64,000 nt of DNA from Toxonevra muliebris (taxonomy: Eukaryota; Arthropoda; Insecta; Diptera; Pallopteridae), in contig OY829328.1 in the NCBI GenBank assembly GCA_963691655.1, positions 12,540,704-12,604,703 of the forward strand. Direction: 5' to 3'. The position numbers and the translations under genes are program-made. The notes beneath the pieces are model-generated. The model searched no databases, had not been told where the DNA came from, and saw nothing but the letters and a program-made list of their open reading frames with translations. Of the stretch, positions 50,401 to 63,714 are shown piece by piece. Positions within the stretch are counted from its first letter, which is position 1, and every line of letters begins with the position of its first letter.

Positions 50401-50929
50401 CGTGCGTGTGTAAAGAAAAAATCCCATACCCTCTCGTACTGTCTGTGATTGCATAGAACAACAAAAAATCGAAACTCCCTGTAAATTAAAAAGAAAAAAC
50501 AAATCAATACAGAGTGTTGTACAATTTTTATGTGATTCTGAATTTGTTAATTTAAACAAAAAACGGTGTGTTCTTCCTTCTTGTATATTGACATACTGTT
50601 AACAACGGAAGCGGAAAGAAATTTCATTTTAAATAATTTAATGTATTTTGTGCAATTGTTTCAAAATGTATCATTGCAGTTAACAGCGACAAATTAAATG
50701 AAATTACTTTCTTAAAAACAATTTCGATATAAAGATTTTGTAAAAATATTTCCTACAATGTAAACTGTAAACACTGCAAATATTTTTATTCAAAGTACAG
50801 AAAAATATAAAAGTTGTCCCTTAAAATGCACCTAAAATTGGTAAAAATTTAAATTCACACGAAAACGTTAACAAAAAAAGAAAATTAAAAATAAACTGAA
50901 AATTGGCATTGACTTTAAACCACAAACAG
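47431..50929. other. Intergenic DNA without recognised genes
   Basis: AT-rich; short frames (48795-48977, 49125-49343, 49672-49911) lack motifs or splice context. No element boundaries recognised. Confidence 0.55.
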
Positions 50930-51290
50930 ACATAATAAAAGAGCCGAATCGTGTGTGAAACACATTGATACCGTTATACTGAAGAAAGACAGAGAGAGGA
51001 AGTGCGCGCGTGCTTTTATTTCCTTGTCAAAGTGTCATATAAAAAGAGAGCAATATAACGAAAGCACGAGAGAAACAGAGAGCATAGAGTGAGAGCAAAA
51101 GAAATCGTTGCATCCCAAATATCATCCGTGCAAATCCCTAAAATACCGCTACGTACCCTGCAATTCCAATTGACATTCACAGTCTGACTTGCGGCAACGA
51201 ACGCAGAAACGCCGAAAATTTTAGTTCTTTTCAAAGTAAAACAAACAAGTAACAAAAAACATTAAAATTCCTCATTATTAACACTTGAAG
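50930..51290 (+). promoter_or_regulatory. Candidate non-coding first exon of a plus-strand gene
   Basis: A stretch with GAGAG-type repeats (AGAGAGAGGAAG, GAGAGAAACAGAGAG) and higher GC ends at a strong donor (CTTGAAG then GTGAGT at 51291). No long frame crosses it. GAGA-rich 5'UTRs are common for fly developmental genes. No downstream exon appears in the window, so the first intron would exceed 12.7 kb. Confidence 0.35.
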
Positions 51291-51296
51291 GTGAGT

Positions 51297-54200
51297 AATT
51301 TTTGTTTTTAAATTTCAAACTCAAAAATAAATGTTTTACTTAGTTTTTCTATTTTTCTTGTGAAAATTAATTTGTTAAGCTTACGCAAGCAGAAATTTTA
51401 ATATGATTTATTTTTTTTTTTATTTCCGTACATATTTATATTAAGAAGTTCTTATTGACAGATTTTCCGCTACACCCTTCAGCTCTCACCGTTTTCTCTG
51501 TTTGTCCCTATGTATTTTTGTTTATGTTTTGTTTTTACCGCCATACGTCGCGATACTCTCAGATAATTTTTGAAAATTTACAAAATTTATTTTTAGTTTT
51601 TTTTTTTTCAGACATCATTGCAAATAAAAAAATACAAAATGAAAAGATCCTCTTTGACTTATGTTTCTTGCGTCATTTAGTCAAATGATTTTTGATGTAT
51701 TTGCGTATTTGAAAATGTTTTAAAATATTTGTCTCGATATAATATTCAAAATATTACGACTTATTTGAGAAAAATTCCATTTATAATTTTAAATACTAAA
51801 TTTTTGTTAGTTTCACTATGAACCGTACGAACCCTTGGGAAATTGTTTTCGAAATTGCTTGCATTGGGACCTTATTTTCTTAATTTAAGTTAGCGGCGTC
51901 AGTGATATACTTTACTCTGACGTATACGACGGATTCTATGGACTTCTTCATTTACCTTTGTGTGAGGCTATATTCGCACAGTACTTCAAAATTGATTTCT
52001 GTTTTTTGAGTATAACAGCGCAGTGTTTTACATTCATAAAAAAAGTCTCTCTATGGTAATATCATAATGCTTGTATTCTGGAGCATCTTCCAAAAGTAGG
52101 GCAATCGGTAAAATCAAATTTCTTCTGTTCACAAGCGTACTCCAAACAGCGGAAAATCGAGCATTTGTCAACTGAAAAAAGTTAAGATTATATTTCTACA
52201 CGTGTGTATACCTTGTATAAAAAAAATTGGAGATACATTTCTGGGGTAAAAGTAAAATTTTTCTAGAAAAGTTATAAAAAATACCTTTAAGGAATGGCGA
52301 TAATGGGTTAACACATTTCAAAAATATATTCTACGTAAGATTTTACTATAAGGTGCTGAGCACGTAAACTTTCTCAGATGGAAAAATAATCAAAATGTTT
52401 TAGCGGTTGTTATACTTAGTAACATGTTCAAAAATTATCAAAATTTGGAAACGGAGTTAACTACAGTACTCTGTAGTACTTTCGCTATCCAACCCTGATC
52501 CCGATGACTTTTGGTCGTTCCCAATTTGTCGCACAGTGTAATTTTTTGAAAAAAGACACTGCCTCCGAAGAGACATATTGACTCTTATTAGGAAAATTTC
52601 TGCAAAATAACGTATGCCATTATTCCGAGCCATTTACGCTGTATGAATGTTTTCAAGGTAAATTGTACCAGAACCCTTCGAAAAGAGGAGTACAGAGAGT
52701 GGGTGGCTAATGCTAACCTTTTTGTAGCGAAACAATTGTGCTATTTAAGAGAACCTGAAAAACAATTCCCTACCGATTACGGTCAGGTCTCCACGGTGAC
52801 CTTGAACCCTCTACAAAACAAAATTATAGCGGATCAGTCTATATGTGTCTTCGGAGGAACTGATCTCTCCTTCAAAAAATGAACAATTCATTGTTGCGGA
52901 AGTCAATAAATCTTAACTTGTTGTTCTGTGTAGGTAATCGTACAATTTTCCTCATATTGAATGATGATTCAATTGAGCAGTTAATTGCTGATGCCACTTT
53001 TCACCTATTTAGATACCTACTCAATTTCATTAGAAAATTTTAACTTTAATCGGCAAGTGTCTGTTGCATTTAAACCACCTCCTACATACACATCGAAGCT
53101 TGTAATCATTTTGGTTTTATATTTGTAATTCATTGTGACACTTTTGCAAATATAAAACCATTCAATAGTAATTAGTCACACCCTTGGATGCACACCATCT
53201 GTACATACATAGTATATATATGTATGTATATATGTACTCGCGTTTTACGTAGCATTTTTTTGTTTTTCATTATCAAACCCTATACATAGACAGACGTTAT
53301 TGGCATTTGCCAAAATATATTCAAATATTTATGAGATTTCGAGACTGGAGGTGGTTTCTCAACCAGAATTGTTATTATTTATTAAAATGTTTAGCTAGTT
53401 AAATAAGAGGTAGGAGGGTTACCGGGAGGTTTTGGTGTTTAAACTCCTCCCCCCTTACCGATAAAAATTTCATACATGCATACATATATGGGATCGTTGA
53501 CCATTAATTTGAAATATATTGTAAGGGATGAAAAAATTAATACCCCCTTTAAGAAATCTCTGCATATAAACATTTTCTTAACCCTCTGCGTGACAAAGAT
53601 TTTCTATGTATATAATCGCAAAATTAATATTTTTACACATCGTAAATAAATGTTTAAAGCAATCAAAAAACTACTGTGATAACAATTATGAAATATGAAA
53701 TGCAGATGTGTTTTTTCTGTGACGGATATAGAATGATTTAAATTACAAACATTGTAATCATGTACTGTCGAATATATTTGATAAAAACACGGAAAGGGTT
53801 AATAATATTGTAGAGGTTTTTAAAATTCTGCATTGCTCACCACTTACAGTTTTATATTTTTTCACATTTTTTTGAGTCATTACGAATGCAGATAACGTTC
53901 AAGCATTATTGTTTTTTTTTAATATGCAATACATATATATTTTTTTTTGTACTTACAATATACATATGTATGTTTCTACATATAATAATGGTTTGATAAC
54001 TACGAGCTAAAATTAGTTACTTGGCGTACCGCATCGGGCATAAAGTGCTACAAAACACTGGAAGAACTCGTATGCTAAGTACTCACTTGAACATGATAAC
54101 AAAAGGGCGAACATTTCGATTTTTACTTTAAGTATTTCGTAATATAAGCAATCTTTTTATTTAATTGTGTTTTAACAGCTTAGTGCGTGCAAATACCAAT

Positions 54201-56159
54201 TATAAATATTTTAATGAATTCATTTGGGTGCTCAAGTACTGTAGGTGAAAAGTGAATCGAAACTCATATAAGTTTTTTCTTATTACATAAAGTTTTAGTT
54301 GTAGTCTGAAACTAAAAGATTACTTAATACAGTGGTTTTGTGATCTTTCAAAGTTTAATTCGGGAAATTCTTGTTTAAATATGGATTACCGGGTTAAGAG
54401 CAAATGATTTATAGGAATTATTAATCAATAGCATTATTGAAGCCGGAATATTTTGCAGACCGTCGTGAAGCCAAATAAGTAAAAAACTTGAAAAAGCGTT
54501 CCATTTCACTTGAGACAAAAAGAGAAAAATGAGCGAAAACTATAATAATTTTCTTATAACTACCAATTTAGTGAAAGAATTTAACTATTTCTCACCATCA
54601 TTCATTCGTAAAAGTACGTATGTATTCATGTATGAATTAACTAATTGGAAAATCTTTCACCACCTCACTCATTTTTCCTACTAGTTACTGCTCCTCATTT
54701 ACATAAAATGTACATAAAATGTTTTTCTAGATTCTCATTTTCAATTTCACTACAAGAACAAATCTATAATACCCATAAAATAGCAACAAAATTCTTAAGC
54801 GAAAATCCACACTTGAATTTAATCGCAACACTTAGTAGCAACAAGAACAAAGTAAAATAAGCGAAGAAAGCACAGCAGCAGCATGGCAATGAACACATAC
54901 TGTGGCAGCAAAATTCTGTAACCGAAAAATGCTGTCATGCAATAAAACTTGCCATGTCAAAGTTGGTTTGATCCTTTTAAAGTTGTTGCTGTTGTCACTG
55001 ACGTTGTGTGTTTTGCGTAAGCCATTTTAGCAGTTCCTTCTATCATTGGCGGGGTTTACTATATAAAAGACATTGTTAGGGAAGTGGTGGGTGGCAGGGA
55101 GGTAGCTATGGGATGAATGATTAACGTGCTGCCCTCGTTCACAACCGCCTTCAACCACAGTATCTTCTACACATACTCCAACACTGACCTAACCTATTGT
55201 TCGATTTAATGCTGACTGCTTGCCTTTTTTTTTGCGTTGGATGGGAGGGGAGTTTCGGTGTAACAAAACTGAAATGAATTTTTTGCTACTCGTTTTTTCA
55301 CTTTGTTATTAGATGTTACACTGCTTTTGTGTTTTTTTTTTTTTGTTATATTTGATTTTATGTAACCTAAAACCATTTATTTGTCTATACTTGTGTGCAT
55401 ATAGTATAAAAATGAGATAATTTAACACAAGCTGACTTTTTGATAAATTATTTGGTAGATTCGTATTCGGGCTTAGGAATTGCAAGAATTCTATCTTAAT
55501 TTTTCTTTCTTGGTTGCCTTAATAAAGATACACAAAATTGTGCATATATAAATAAATGCCAATATTTCCTTTAGCTAATGATATCATAAAGAAAATGTTA
55601 CTAAATTTACAGTTACCTTATATACATATATATGTATATAATGCATAAATCATTTAATTTAAGTTTTAAGATATTTCGCAGACACGTTTTTAGAAAGTGA
55701 TGTCATTTATGGAAGCCTTACAAATCCTTGTGCCTATCTGTTTTTTTTGCTCTTTTTTTTGGTTATTAGAAAATTAGAAAATTCTATGTCGTATTTTCCA
55801 TGACATTTTTTTATGCAAATGAATTGTTCATGTCATATTTTTTGTAGTGCTTCAGTCTCAGCCAATTATTTAGGAAATGCACACACAATTCATAATTCTG
55901 GCTTAAAACCACATGAATTACTTATACAGGGGTGTCGCTTCTAAGTTATAACCTACTCGACCTTAATCTCCTATTAATTGATTACATAGCCCTGCAAAAT
56001 TAAACTTGTTTAAGATGATTGAGAATAATGTGTGCTCTAATTTGTAATCTGTAATGCAATATTAGAAGTTAACCTAAAGCGATTTTTTGAGCTTGTTCTA
56101 GATAAATCTTTAATAAAAAGATTTTGCTCGCGAAAAGGATGATAAATTCTACACTGTTC
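51297..56159. other. Non-coding DNA, possibly intron
   Basis: AT-rich with TATG microsatellites near 53215. A 79-residue frame at 52643-52882 sits in a locally less AT-rich block and resembles no family I know. GC-rich patches at 53400-53460 and 55030-55260 are unexplained. Confidence 0.5.
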
Positions 56160-56960
56160 ACCAGGGAGGGGTACTCTCACTATTAACGTTAGAATCCCCA
56201 CCTTAACGGAGTCGCTCTAAGGTTAATGAAACAAGCGAAATATATGAGACTCATCCGAGATAGGCAATTAAGCCAGAAGGCCAATATTGTACTTTTCTCA
56301 TGTAAAAAAGCAGTAGGCAAAATATGGAGTATGGAACTTCAAATTATTCACTAGTTTTACAGGATAGTCATCAGACCAATTTTATTTTATGGTTCAATCG
56401 TTTGGTGAACAGGTCTTTAAAAAGAAGTTCACTATAGGTATTGGGCAATTTTGATCGCAGGTGCCTTAAGAACAACCCCTTCCTTAGCCATGAATACCAT
56501 TCCTTACTTAACTCCCATTAGTATTCAACTGGAAACAAGCGAGCTTAGTGTTCAAACGGAGTGCTTGAGCCAGGCAAAGCTGAGATGACTTTACTGAACA
56601 CACGGGTAAAATCATATTGCAGGTATGGCCATAGTATAATCCCAAACGCTCTAGGAAGCTATTATTATTTTATTTTATTTTATTATATTTATTATTATCG
56701 GTAGAAGGCAAATATACAAAGCTGTTGCAGTAATAACTGCTCACTGCCGTATAGGTGTGCACGTTTCTAGATTAGGTTCACCCTTAAAAAACTATTGCAG
56801 AAGTTATAACGATGAAGAGGAATCCATTTCTGTTTACTTATTCTTCTACCCAGCCTTGGCTACTGTAGGAAAAATACCCTGGGTCAATACTTTTTAGACG
56901 ACCTGCCCGACTTGGGGTCAACTGGACTAAGGAGCTTGTATATTAGGTTAGGTTGTTGAC
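56160..56960 (+). pseudogene. LINE (jockey-clade-like) relic
   Basis: Broken frames read KANIVLFSCKKAVGKIWSM, VIRPILFYGSIVW, AGALRTTPSLAMNTIPYL and later ITAHCRIGVHVSRLGSPLKN, LLQKL and FLDDLPDLGS. These are the end of a LINE reverse transcriptase and the RNase H C-terminus. Many stops and an AT-rich insertion near 56665 show it is old. A different copy from the one at 36190. Confidence 0.75.
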
Positions 56961-57190
56961 TTTCCTTAAGTGGAACGAAAACCAAATAGCGCTTTTTTGA
57001 TACGATTAAAAATATAAACTAAATAAAAGAAAGTTTCATTGTTGTTTTAGTTTAACAGGCCTCAAAAATCATTAACTCAGATCACAAAACTTCAGCAGAG
57101 TATTTAATTTTATGTAAGAACCCTCCCCTATTCCTTCGAATGGTTAGATTGGGAATGATATGCCAAAGTTTTTGAATCTATATCCTACAA
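56940..57190. repeat. Dispersed repeat, copy 2
   Basis: Partner of 15170-15440, beginning TTAGGTTAGGTTG directly after the LINE relic. See that entry for shared blocks. Confidence 0.5.
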
Positions 57191-57299
57191 AAGACTAGCA
57201 GCTATACTGGAAGTGCTTGAGAGTTTCTACCTCTCCGATGTCCTGGCAACTGCAACTGATATCATTATACGGAATAGGTAGTATTGCTGCCTAGAAGAT

Positions 57300-58832
57300 T
57301 TATTTCAATTTGCAATATCTTGAGATAGACAGATATTTTTTACAATAAAAGAATTGCAAAAACTTTGCTCGAAAAATTGTAGATGGCTGAAAATGACCCA
57401 AATCGATTTCTTTGCTCTTCTTAGTTACAATTTCTCAATATTCTAGTTATTAATAAAAATCTGCCAACATATTGCTTCTTAGTATCTGAAACCTAGCAAG
57501 TCTGTGTTATTATTGCATCAACACAGGAAGTCGCGGTGTTCCAGAATATACAAACCTATACACACTTCCCTCGAATTACACGATACTCGATCGACACTGT
57601 TTCGCTTTCAAGTTGGAAAAATAAAAAAATAAATGTTGTGTTTTATTTCGGTTATGCATTTTTTTTTTTTTTTTACGAACCCAGTCATTTCACTCTTATT
57701 TTAACTTAAAGTTGTTTAGGTATATATATTTTTCCTTCTTGTAAAAAAATAATAAAGATGAAAACATAAAAATGTTACGTCTTTGAATACGTTATGAATG
57801 TACCCACTAGACTATCGACTTCGTGACTTGGCATTCAGTGAAATCAATCTAAATTTTTTCATACAATTGTTGCCCCATTTTATATTTTTTATTTCAATTT
57901 ACGCGGTTTAAAATTTAGTTCCAATCCTGTGTTTTTATATGCGAAATTTGTTTTCGTGGAGCATATCTATTTCAAGGGACGGGTGTACTTTGCATTAATT
58001 TACATGATACGAAGTGGTACAGAAATGTTTAAAATTTCAAACAAATGCGAAAGAATGAAAAACGGATAAAAGTCAAACAAAATGTTGCGTCTGACGTTGA
58101 AGATTTCACTTAACAGTAAAATAAATAAGAAAAAAAGAAACACAACAATAACTTAACTGGTTCAACCTGAATACAACAAGATAACTGGTTTCAATGCGCT
58201 TGTACTGCAAAATTGGAGAATCATATATACATATTACTTCATCAAAATATAAACAAATAATAAAGCAAATCATATACCACACAGCCAACTAGCCAGCTGA
58301 TTGCGCTACACACACATTCACTCAACCAAACACATACATATTAACATACCACCAAATGTATGTATGTATATCTGAACCCGTTTGTTGAAAAATTAAAAAA
58401 AAAAAAACACTTGCAGATGATTTGTTTTGCAATATACGTTCAATTTTTAAGTAAATTGAGCTCATAAATAAACAAAAGATAAATTTTTAAATTGCTGACA
58501 ATTGGATATTCTCGTTTTGCGAGTGATCGAATTTATTTAAATTATATTTGAATTCATTAAAATAAAAAAAAAAAAGATTTATTAAGTTAACTGAATAAAT
58601 ATGTTTGTGTTCCTATAGACACAGATATATTCCCCAACAATCTAAAACGATTAATTCTTATTAGTAATAAAAATAATAAAATGAAGTGTTTGTGACATTC
58701 ATTTTGAAAGTGAAGTCTTTGACCTGAAATCAAAATTTTTATAGTTAGACAATAAAATCAATTAACAAAAATTAAAATATCATCATGAAAGAATAAAACA
58801 GTCAATGACTAGTAAGGGGGCTTCATTTTGGG
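57300..58832. other. Non-coding DNA
   Basis: AT-rich with homopolymers; no gene or element recognised. Confidence 0.6.
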
Positions 58833-58840
58833 GTTCTCAA

Positions 58841-59260
58841 GGGCGCAGTGACATTAGACCGCGTGAAATAAGGCCGCGATCAAAAATGAAATTAGGCCGC
58901 GCTGGCTAAAGTCATACGATCGAATGACTTTAGACCGCAATCGAAAAATGAAAGTAGACCGCCCGGTCTGAAGTCATACGATCGAATGGCTTTAGACCGC
59001 GATCGAGAAATGAAAGTAGACGGCCCGGTCTGAAGTCATACGATCGAATGACTTTAGACCGCGATCGAAAAATGAATGTAGACCGCCCGGTCTGAAGTCA
59101 TACGATCGAATGACTTTAAACCGCAATCGAAAAATGAAATTAGGCGGCGCGGGCTAAAGTCATTTTTCGATCGCGGTCTAAACTCATTTCGAAAATGAAT
59201 TCAGACCGCCATACAAAATGTGTCGCGGCCTAATGTCACGCGGTCTAATGTCCATACCCC
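58841..59260. mobile_element. MITE with internal 62-base tandem array and 8-bp target duplication
   Basis: 420 bases flanked by exact GTTCTCAA (58833-58840 and 59261-59268). The terminal repeats both contain GACATTAGACCGCGTGA followed by AGGCCGCGA. Inside, a 62-base unit starts at 58910, 58972, 59034 and 59096, each with CATACGATCGAATG. An inverted partial unit follows at 59160. The 8-bp duplication suggests hAT or P-like transposase. No coding capacity. Confidence 0.85.
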
Positions 59261-59323
59261 GTTCTCAATCACTATCAAATCTAAAATATATAATGATAAT
59301 TTCAATCAACGAAAGTCTATTTA

Positions 59324-59389
59324 AAGTTATATATAAACAGGTTAATGAACAAATGTAGTCATCACAACAACAATGTATATAGAGACGGG
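59324..59389 (+). repeat. 66-base direct repeat, copy 1
   Basis: Identical to 59809-59874, 485 bases away. Preceded by GAAAGTCTATTTAA, a phrase that follows the second copy. Confidence 0.9.
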
Positions 59390-59808
59390 CAAATCAGACG
59401 GCCGTTTCGGAATCCGCCACAATTCCTCATCAGTGATCTTAGTGATAGTTCTTAATCTTTCAATATCCTATATAAGCTACTAATATTTGAAATAATAACC
59501 CAGAATTATGGATTTGATTCCAAATATCTTCACTGAATAGAGATATTGAAAGAAACTACCACTACCGTTCTATACACTTATGTTGTTGTTTTTTTCCCAT
59601 TGTAGCTAGTCTGCATAACAGTTCGTTATTTGAAAGTCTAGTACACGGGAGAGTGTGTGTGTTTGTGAGAAAATGATTCTAGGTGTAATTTTTTCTGAAC
59701 GGTCCCCATTCGATCAGTTCATGATAGTTTTTTAGGAGACTATGAAAATTAAATCTAGAGGTTAATTTTCAAAGTCATGACTTAAGTTCATGTAAATTTC
59801 GTTATTTG

Positions 59809-59874
59809 AAGTTATATATAAACAGGTTAATGAACAAATGTAGTCATCACAACAACAATGTATATAGAGACGGG
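59809..59874 (+). repeat. 66-base direct repeat, copy 2
   Basis: Identical to copy 1; followed by GAAAGTCTATTTAA. Confidence 0.9.
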
Positions 59875-59980
59875 AAAGTCTATTTAATCTATCTAAAAAA
59901 TAAACTTCAGACAAAAAATAACGCATTTCTGAACTATTTACACTGTTAATATTGCCACGAGGAGCGCACTCGAACTTCAT

Positions 59981-62093
59981 CTAAGTTTAACAAAATATTT
60001 ATAAATTTCTAGAACTTTAACAAAGATTTATCTTCCTTATTTTAATTATTCCTTATTATTAAAGGTTTTCTCTTTGTCAGTACTACGGTCATCCCAAACA
60101 AAGCTACTCAAATTAGAACATTGGCCGAAGACCATAGCAGTCAGTGCCACTGCATAATAGTTTATATGTACAATTATATTATATGTATAAACTTTTAAAA
60201 TAAATAAATTAGAACATTATCAATAACACTTTGAATTTTAAAATTATGTAGAATATATACATATAAATTTAATTAAGGTTAATTCTATTTAGGAAGTAGT
60301 TAATAGAAAGGACAGATAAACAAATAGTAGATAACATAAATACATAATTAAAAAATAAAATCATAATGAATTTTATTTGCAAGCCGATGCAAACTTTGTT
60401 GGTACTAATAGATATATGTGCATACATATTTATTATCTGTCAAAAGCTTTACTGTGGAAAAAATGTATTCAATAGTCGCTAATTTTGGCAGCCAATATTG
60501 TGTAAATTATAGCTTATGCGAAATAAAAACAACAGCCATAGCTGTGACACAGCGAGCATCAACATCATCACCATAATTTTATTTGTATCTCGTGACTGTG
60601 ATAAGTTAGTTACTTATGAACATAGTAAATATGTCTGTGCGTATATATATACAAACGTACTAACATATTCATATTTAAATTTAAAATAAATTAACATTTT
60701 GTGATGCCACTGTCCCGTATGGCCTGTGAAGCCTTTCAGTTAGCCAGGCAGTCAGTCAGCCTGAGGCTTATTTGCATAATCAAAGGCGATGACGTCTTTC
60801 TGTTTAGAAAGTAAAAGTACTTACGCTATGTTTTTTTTTTTATATTTTTATATACATAACTATGTATATTAAGGGGCCTCAAGCCCAACACAAAAAAAAG
60901 TTTTTGCTGGTTTATTTTTTGATGGTTCCCAATATATTTTGGCTCTAGTGGTAAGCTGTTTTCATTAGGCTACTTTTGGCAAAAAAAAAAAAAGAGATCA
61001 CAAACACTAATAATTTAAAAATGATTAGCAAAACTGGATAATTTTAGAATTGATATTATTTGTAACCCTTTATTTGACCAAAAGTAACCTAATGAGTAAT
61101 TTTTTCATACCAAAGTCGATTTTTAGATGTTTTTTATTAAAATGGTTCACGAAAGCTTATCTCGTTAGAACCGAAATTTCGAAACATAAACCAAGCTTAA
61201 TTTTTAAGAGAGGGTAGCACTAACTTTTTTTCGTGAGGCACCTTAGCAAATGCATACATTTATGCGTACATTGTCCATACATACAAAAATACATAAGTAG
61301 GTATGTAAATTTGAATACACTAAACTTTTTAAAGTTGTTTAGTTTTGTTTAAATCGCTCATAGTTTTGGCAGTATATTAAATTTGGAGCCTAGTCAAATT
61401 TTTTTTTATCCAAAAAGTATAAATTTTTCATATAATTTTTAAGTTTTTATCTTATCTTGGTAATTTTTTTTTCTTTATGATTTGTTAGCAAGAATATTTT
61501 CTTAATTTTTAAATGTTAAAGATATTTTTAAATACGTAATCATGTGCTTTACAATGGAAAATTTAATATATTACATATATACAAATAAAAAATTTACAAT
61601 GATTGCGTTCATGGCCTCGGCTCAGCTACATGTTGAGCTGAAGTAACAGAAAAATAATACGCTCAATTAAATGGTCACTGCTCAGTATAATTTTTGTTGA
61701 TCATAAAGTGATCACTTTGCGAGAGTATGAGAGACTCAGACAGCTGTGGCGGGGCAGAGGTGTATTTTAAACGCGATCGATGTTAAATTTATCACTTAAC
61801 TCTAAAGTAAACAAAGAACATAACAATATTTTCCAAAATGCTCAATAAACATTCAATTCTTCAGACTATGTATTTTAAAATCAATTGAAATTAAACATTA
61901 TTTTAAAACTGATGACGTGAAACAGCTCAGTCAAGTAAGAAAAAGCAACTCCATAGATTGAATTCCACTGTTTTCTTTTTATTTTTTTTTAGCTAAGTTG
62001 GTTTATAAAATAAGACAAGAAAAGCCTCTTGTTTAAAAATGATTAATGCACTCGATCAAAATCAAGCATGTCTGAAGAGTACAACTAATAGAC
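59981..62093. other. Non-coding DNA
   Basis: AT-rich; no gene seen. The stretch 61610-61760 is less AT-rich but has no open frame or splice logic that I can defend. Confidence 0.55.
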
Positions 62094-63714
62094 CAGGGAT
62101 AGCTACGCGAGGCCCGCGGGCTACATGCGACTCGTCAGGAGTCATGTCATGTTATTCGATCAACTTTCCGATTTAGTGTGCCAAAATTATAGCGCACTTG
62201 AACTAATTACAAACTTAAAATTTTGCTTCTAGTATGAGAAGTGTTATGAAGTGTTACATGAGTGTTATGAAGTGTTACAAATGAGGGGTTATCATTTGTG
62301 TTACGTAACGTCGATTTTATATAATCAAAATCAGCTGAGTTCAAAATTACACTAGTTTATAAAATGAAATTTTTTCATGTGCATTTGATGAGATATGGCT
62401 TTTTTATGGATTTTCTCCTGCTGAATTAAAAAATTAAGGCTAAAATTTTTTTATGGAATAGTTTTTAAGATAATGCAATTTTTTTCATTTTGGCGATTTC
62501 CACTTCGAATTTACGCTTCTTGATGAAAGGTCCTGAAGTGACAAAAAAATATATCTAATCAGATCTTTAATTGGTTAACCGAGTCAAAAGGTATCGGTGA
62601 AAATAAGTCATTCGTTTATGGCTGATTCTATGGTTACGGAAAAATAATGAAAAATGTTAAATTTCTCTTTATCTACGTAAAGCTGAAACTTTTACGCAAA
62701 AAAAATAAGACCAACCAGGGAAAAGCGAACGAAAAATAACAAAGTTATAAGCTATTGAGCGAATAAATCCAAATCCCACATTTTTAGGTTAGGTTAGAGA
62801 GCTGCCGAGAGACACACTTAGGTCTGAATGGCCCATTGTGGTACCACATAGTTGGACCTACAGTTTAACACCGATTTCGAACGGCGGTGTGGCAATTTTT
62901 TTTTTATCAGTTTGTTGGTTTTGCCATTACCAATCAAGGTATGTACTTGTACACTTTCTTATAATTCTCATACACTTCATGTCGATAGTGAATATAAGAA
63001 GGTTATGAGAATTAACCACCAGACGAAGACGGAAATCGTCCCGGATGAAAGTCTAGTGCACTACCCAGTAGTACAGGTCGTCTTTCTCAAATATTTTTGA
63101 GTATATTTACTTTTTCGACAAGTTATTCAGTTTAATCGCTTGCAAATAATAATAAATATTCCTAATACATTTACATAGTATGGAAACACCAAAAAAATGT
63201 AACTATTGCAAGCGATTAAACTAAATCAACCGCTCATAACTTTGTTATTTTTCGGTCGATTTTCTTCTGGTTTGGCTTATTTTTTCTGCTTTATGTACAT
63301 CAAAAGAAACCAGGCGTTTTTAATCTATTTCTTTTTCCGTGTCCACAAAATCAGTTGTAAAACTTAATTTTGATGGTTATACGTGTGAATAGCTTTTTGG
63401 AAAACTGTTTGCCTGCCACGACAACATCAGTCGAGATCAACTTTGATGTACTTAGTTCGGCAAAACAAAGTCAGATGTCTCACTTTTAAATATTTTTTAT
63501 GTTATGTTATGTTTTACTTTCTTCAAATAAATATACCAATTTATTGTTTTTTTTTTTTTACATTAAACCAGGCAAGCGTTTGACCTCAATCTCACTTATT
63601 GGGAAGCGACGACTTGGTCGAAGCTGTTGCTTATTTTAATTAAAAAAAAAATTAGATGCGTGACCCATCAGGAAATATTATTTCTGAAATTTGACTCGCC
63701 TGCTGAAAAGGTTG
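62094..63714. mobile_element. hAT-like fold-back region (candidate)
   Basis: The left end CAGGGATAGCTACGCGAGGC with GGCCCGCGGGCTACATGCGA, and the right end (reverse complement) AGGGGTGGCCAACCTTTTCA, resemble hAT ends. Inner arms at 62697-62755 and 63238-63300 are inverted copies (GAAAAATAACAAAGTTAT), and a perfect 17-base inverted repeat (AGTTTAATCGCTTGCAA) is at 63129 and 63206. No 8-bp duplication could be matched, so the limits are tentative. Confidence 0.4.
62786..63083 (-). mobile_element. tRNA-derived SINE, copy 2, damaged
   Basis: Aligns with the 42 kb SINE from AGGTTAGGTTAG to GGTCGTC. The B-box region has lost about 15 bases (ATCGTCCCGGATGAAAG), so its internal promoter is broken. 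It lies in the loop of the fold-back region. The plus-strand frame at 62852-63100 is a by-product. Confidence 0.8.

Noticed and set aside
52643..52882. 79-codon frame in a less AT-rich block
   Set aside because: No recognisable domain and no splice sites tying it to other exons; reported only as unexplained DNA.
55040..55075. TATATAAAAG resembling a TATA box
   Set aside because: No initiator, open frame or splice donor follows at a useful distance in AT-rich DNA.
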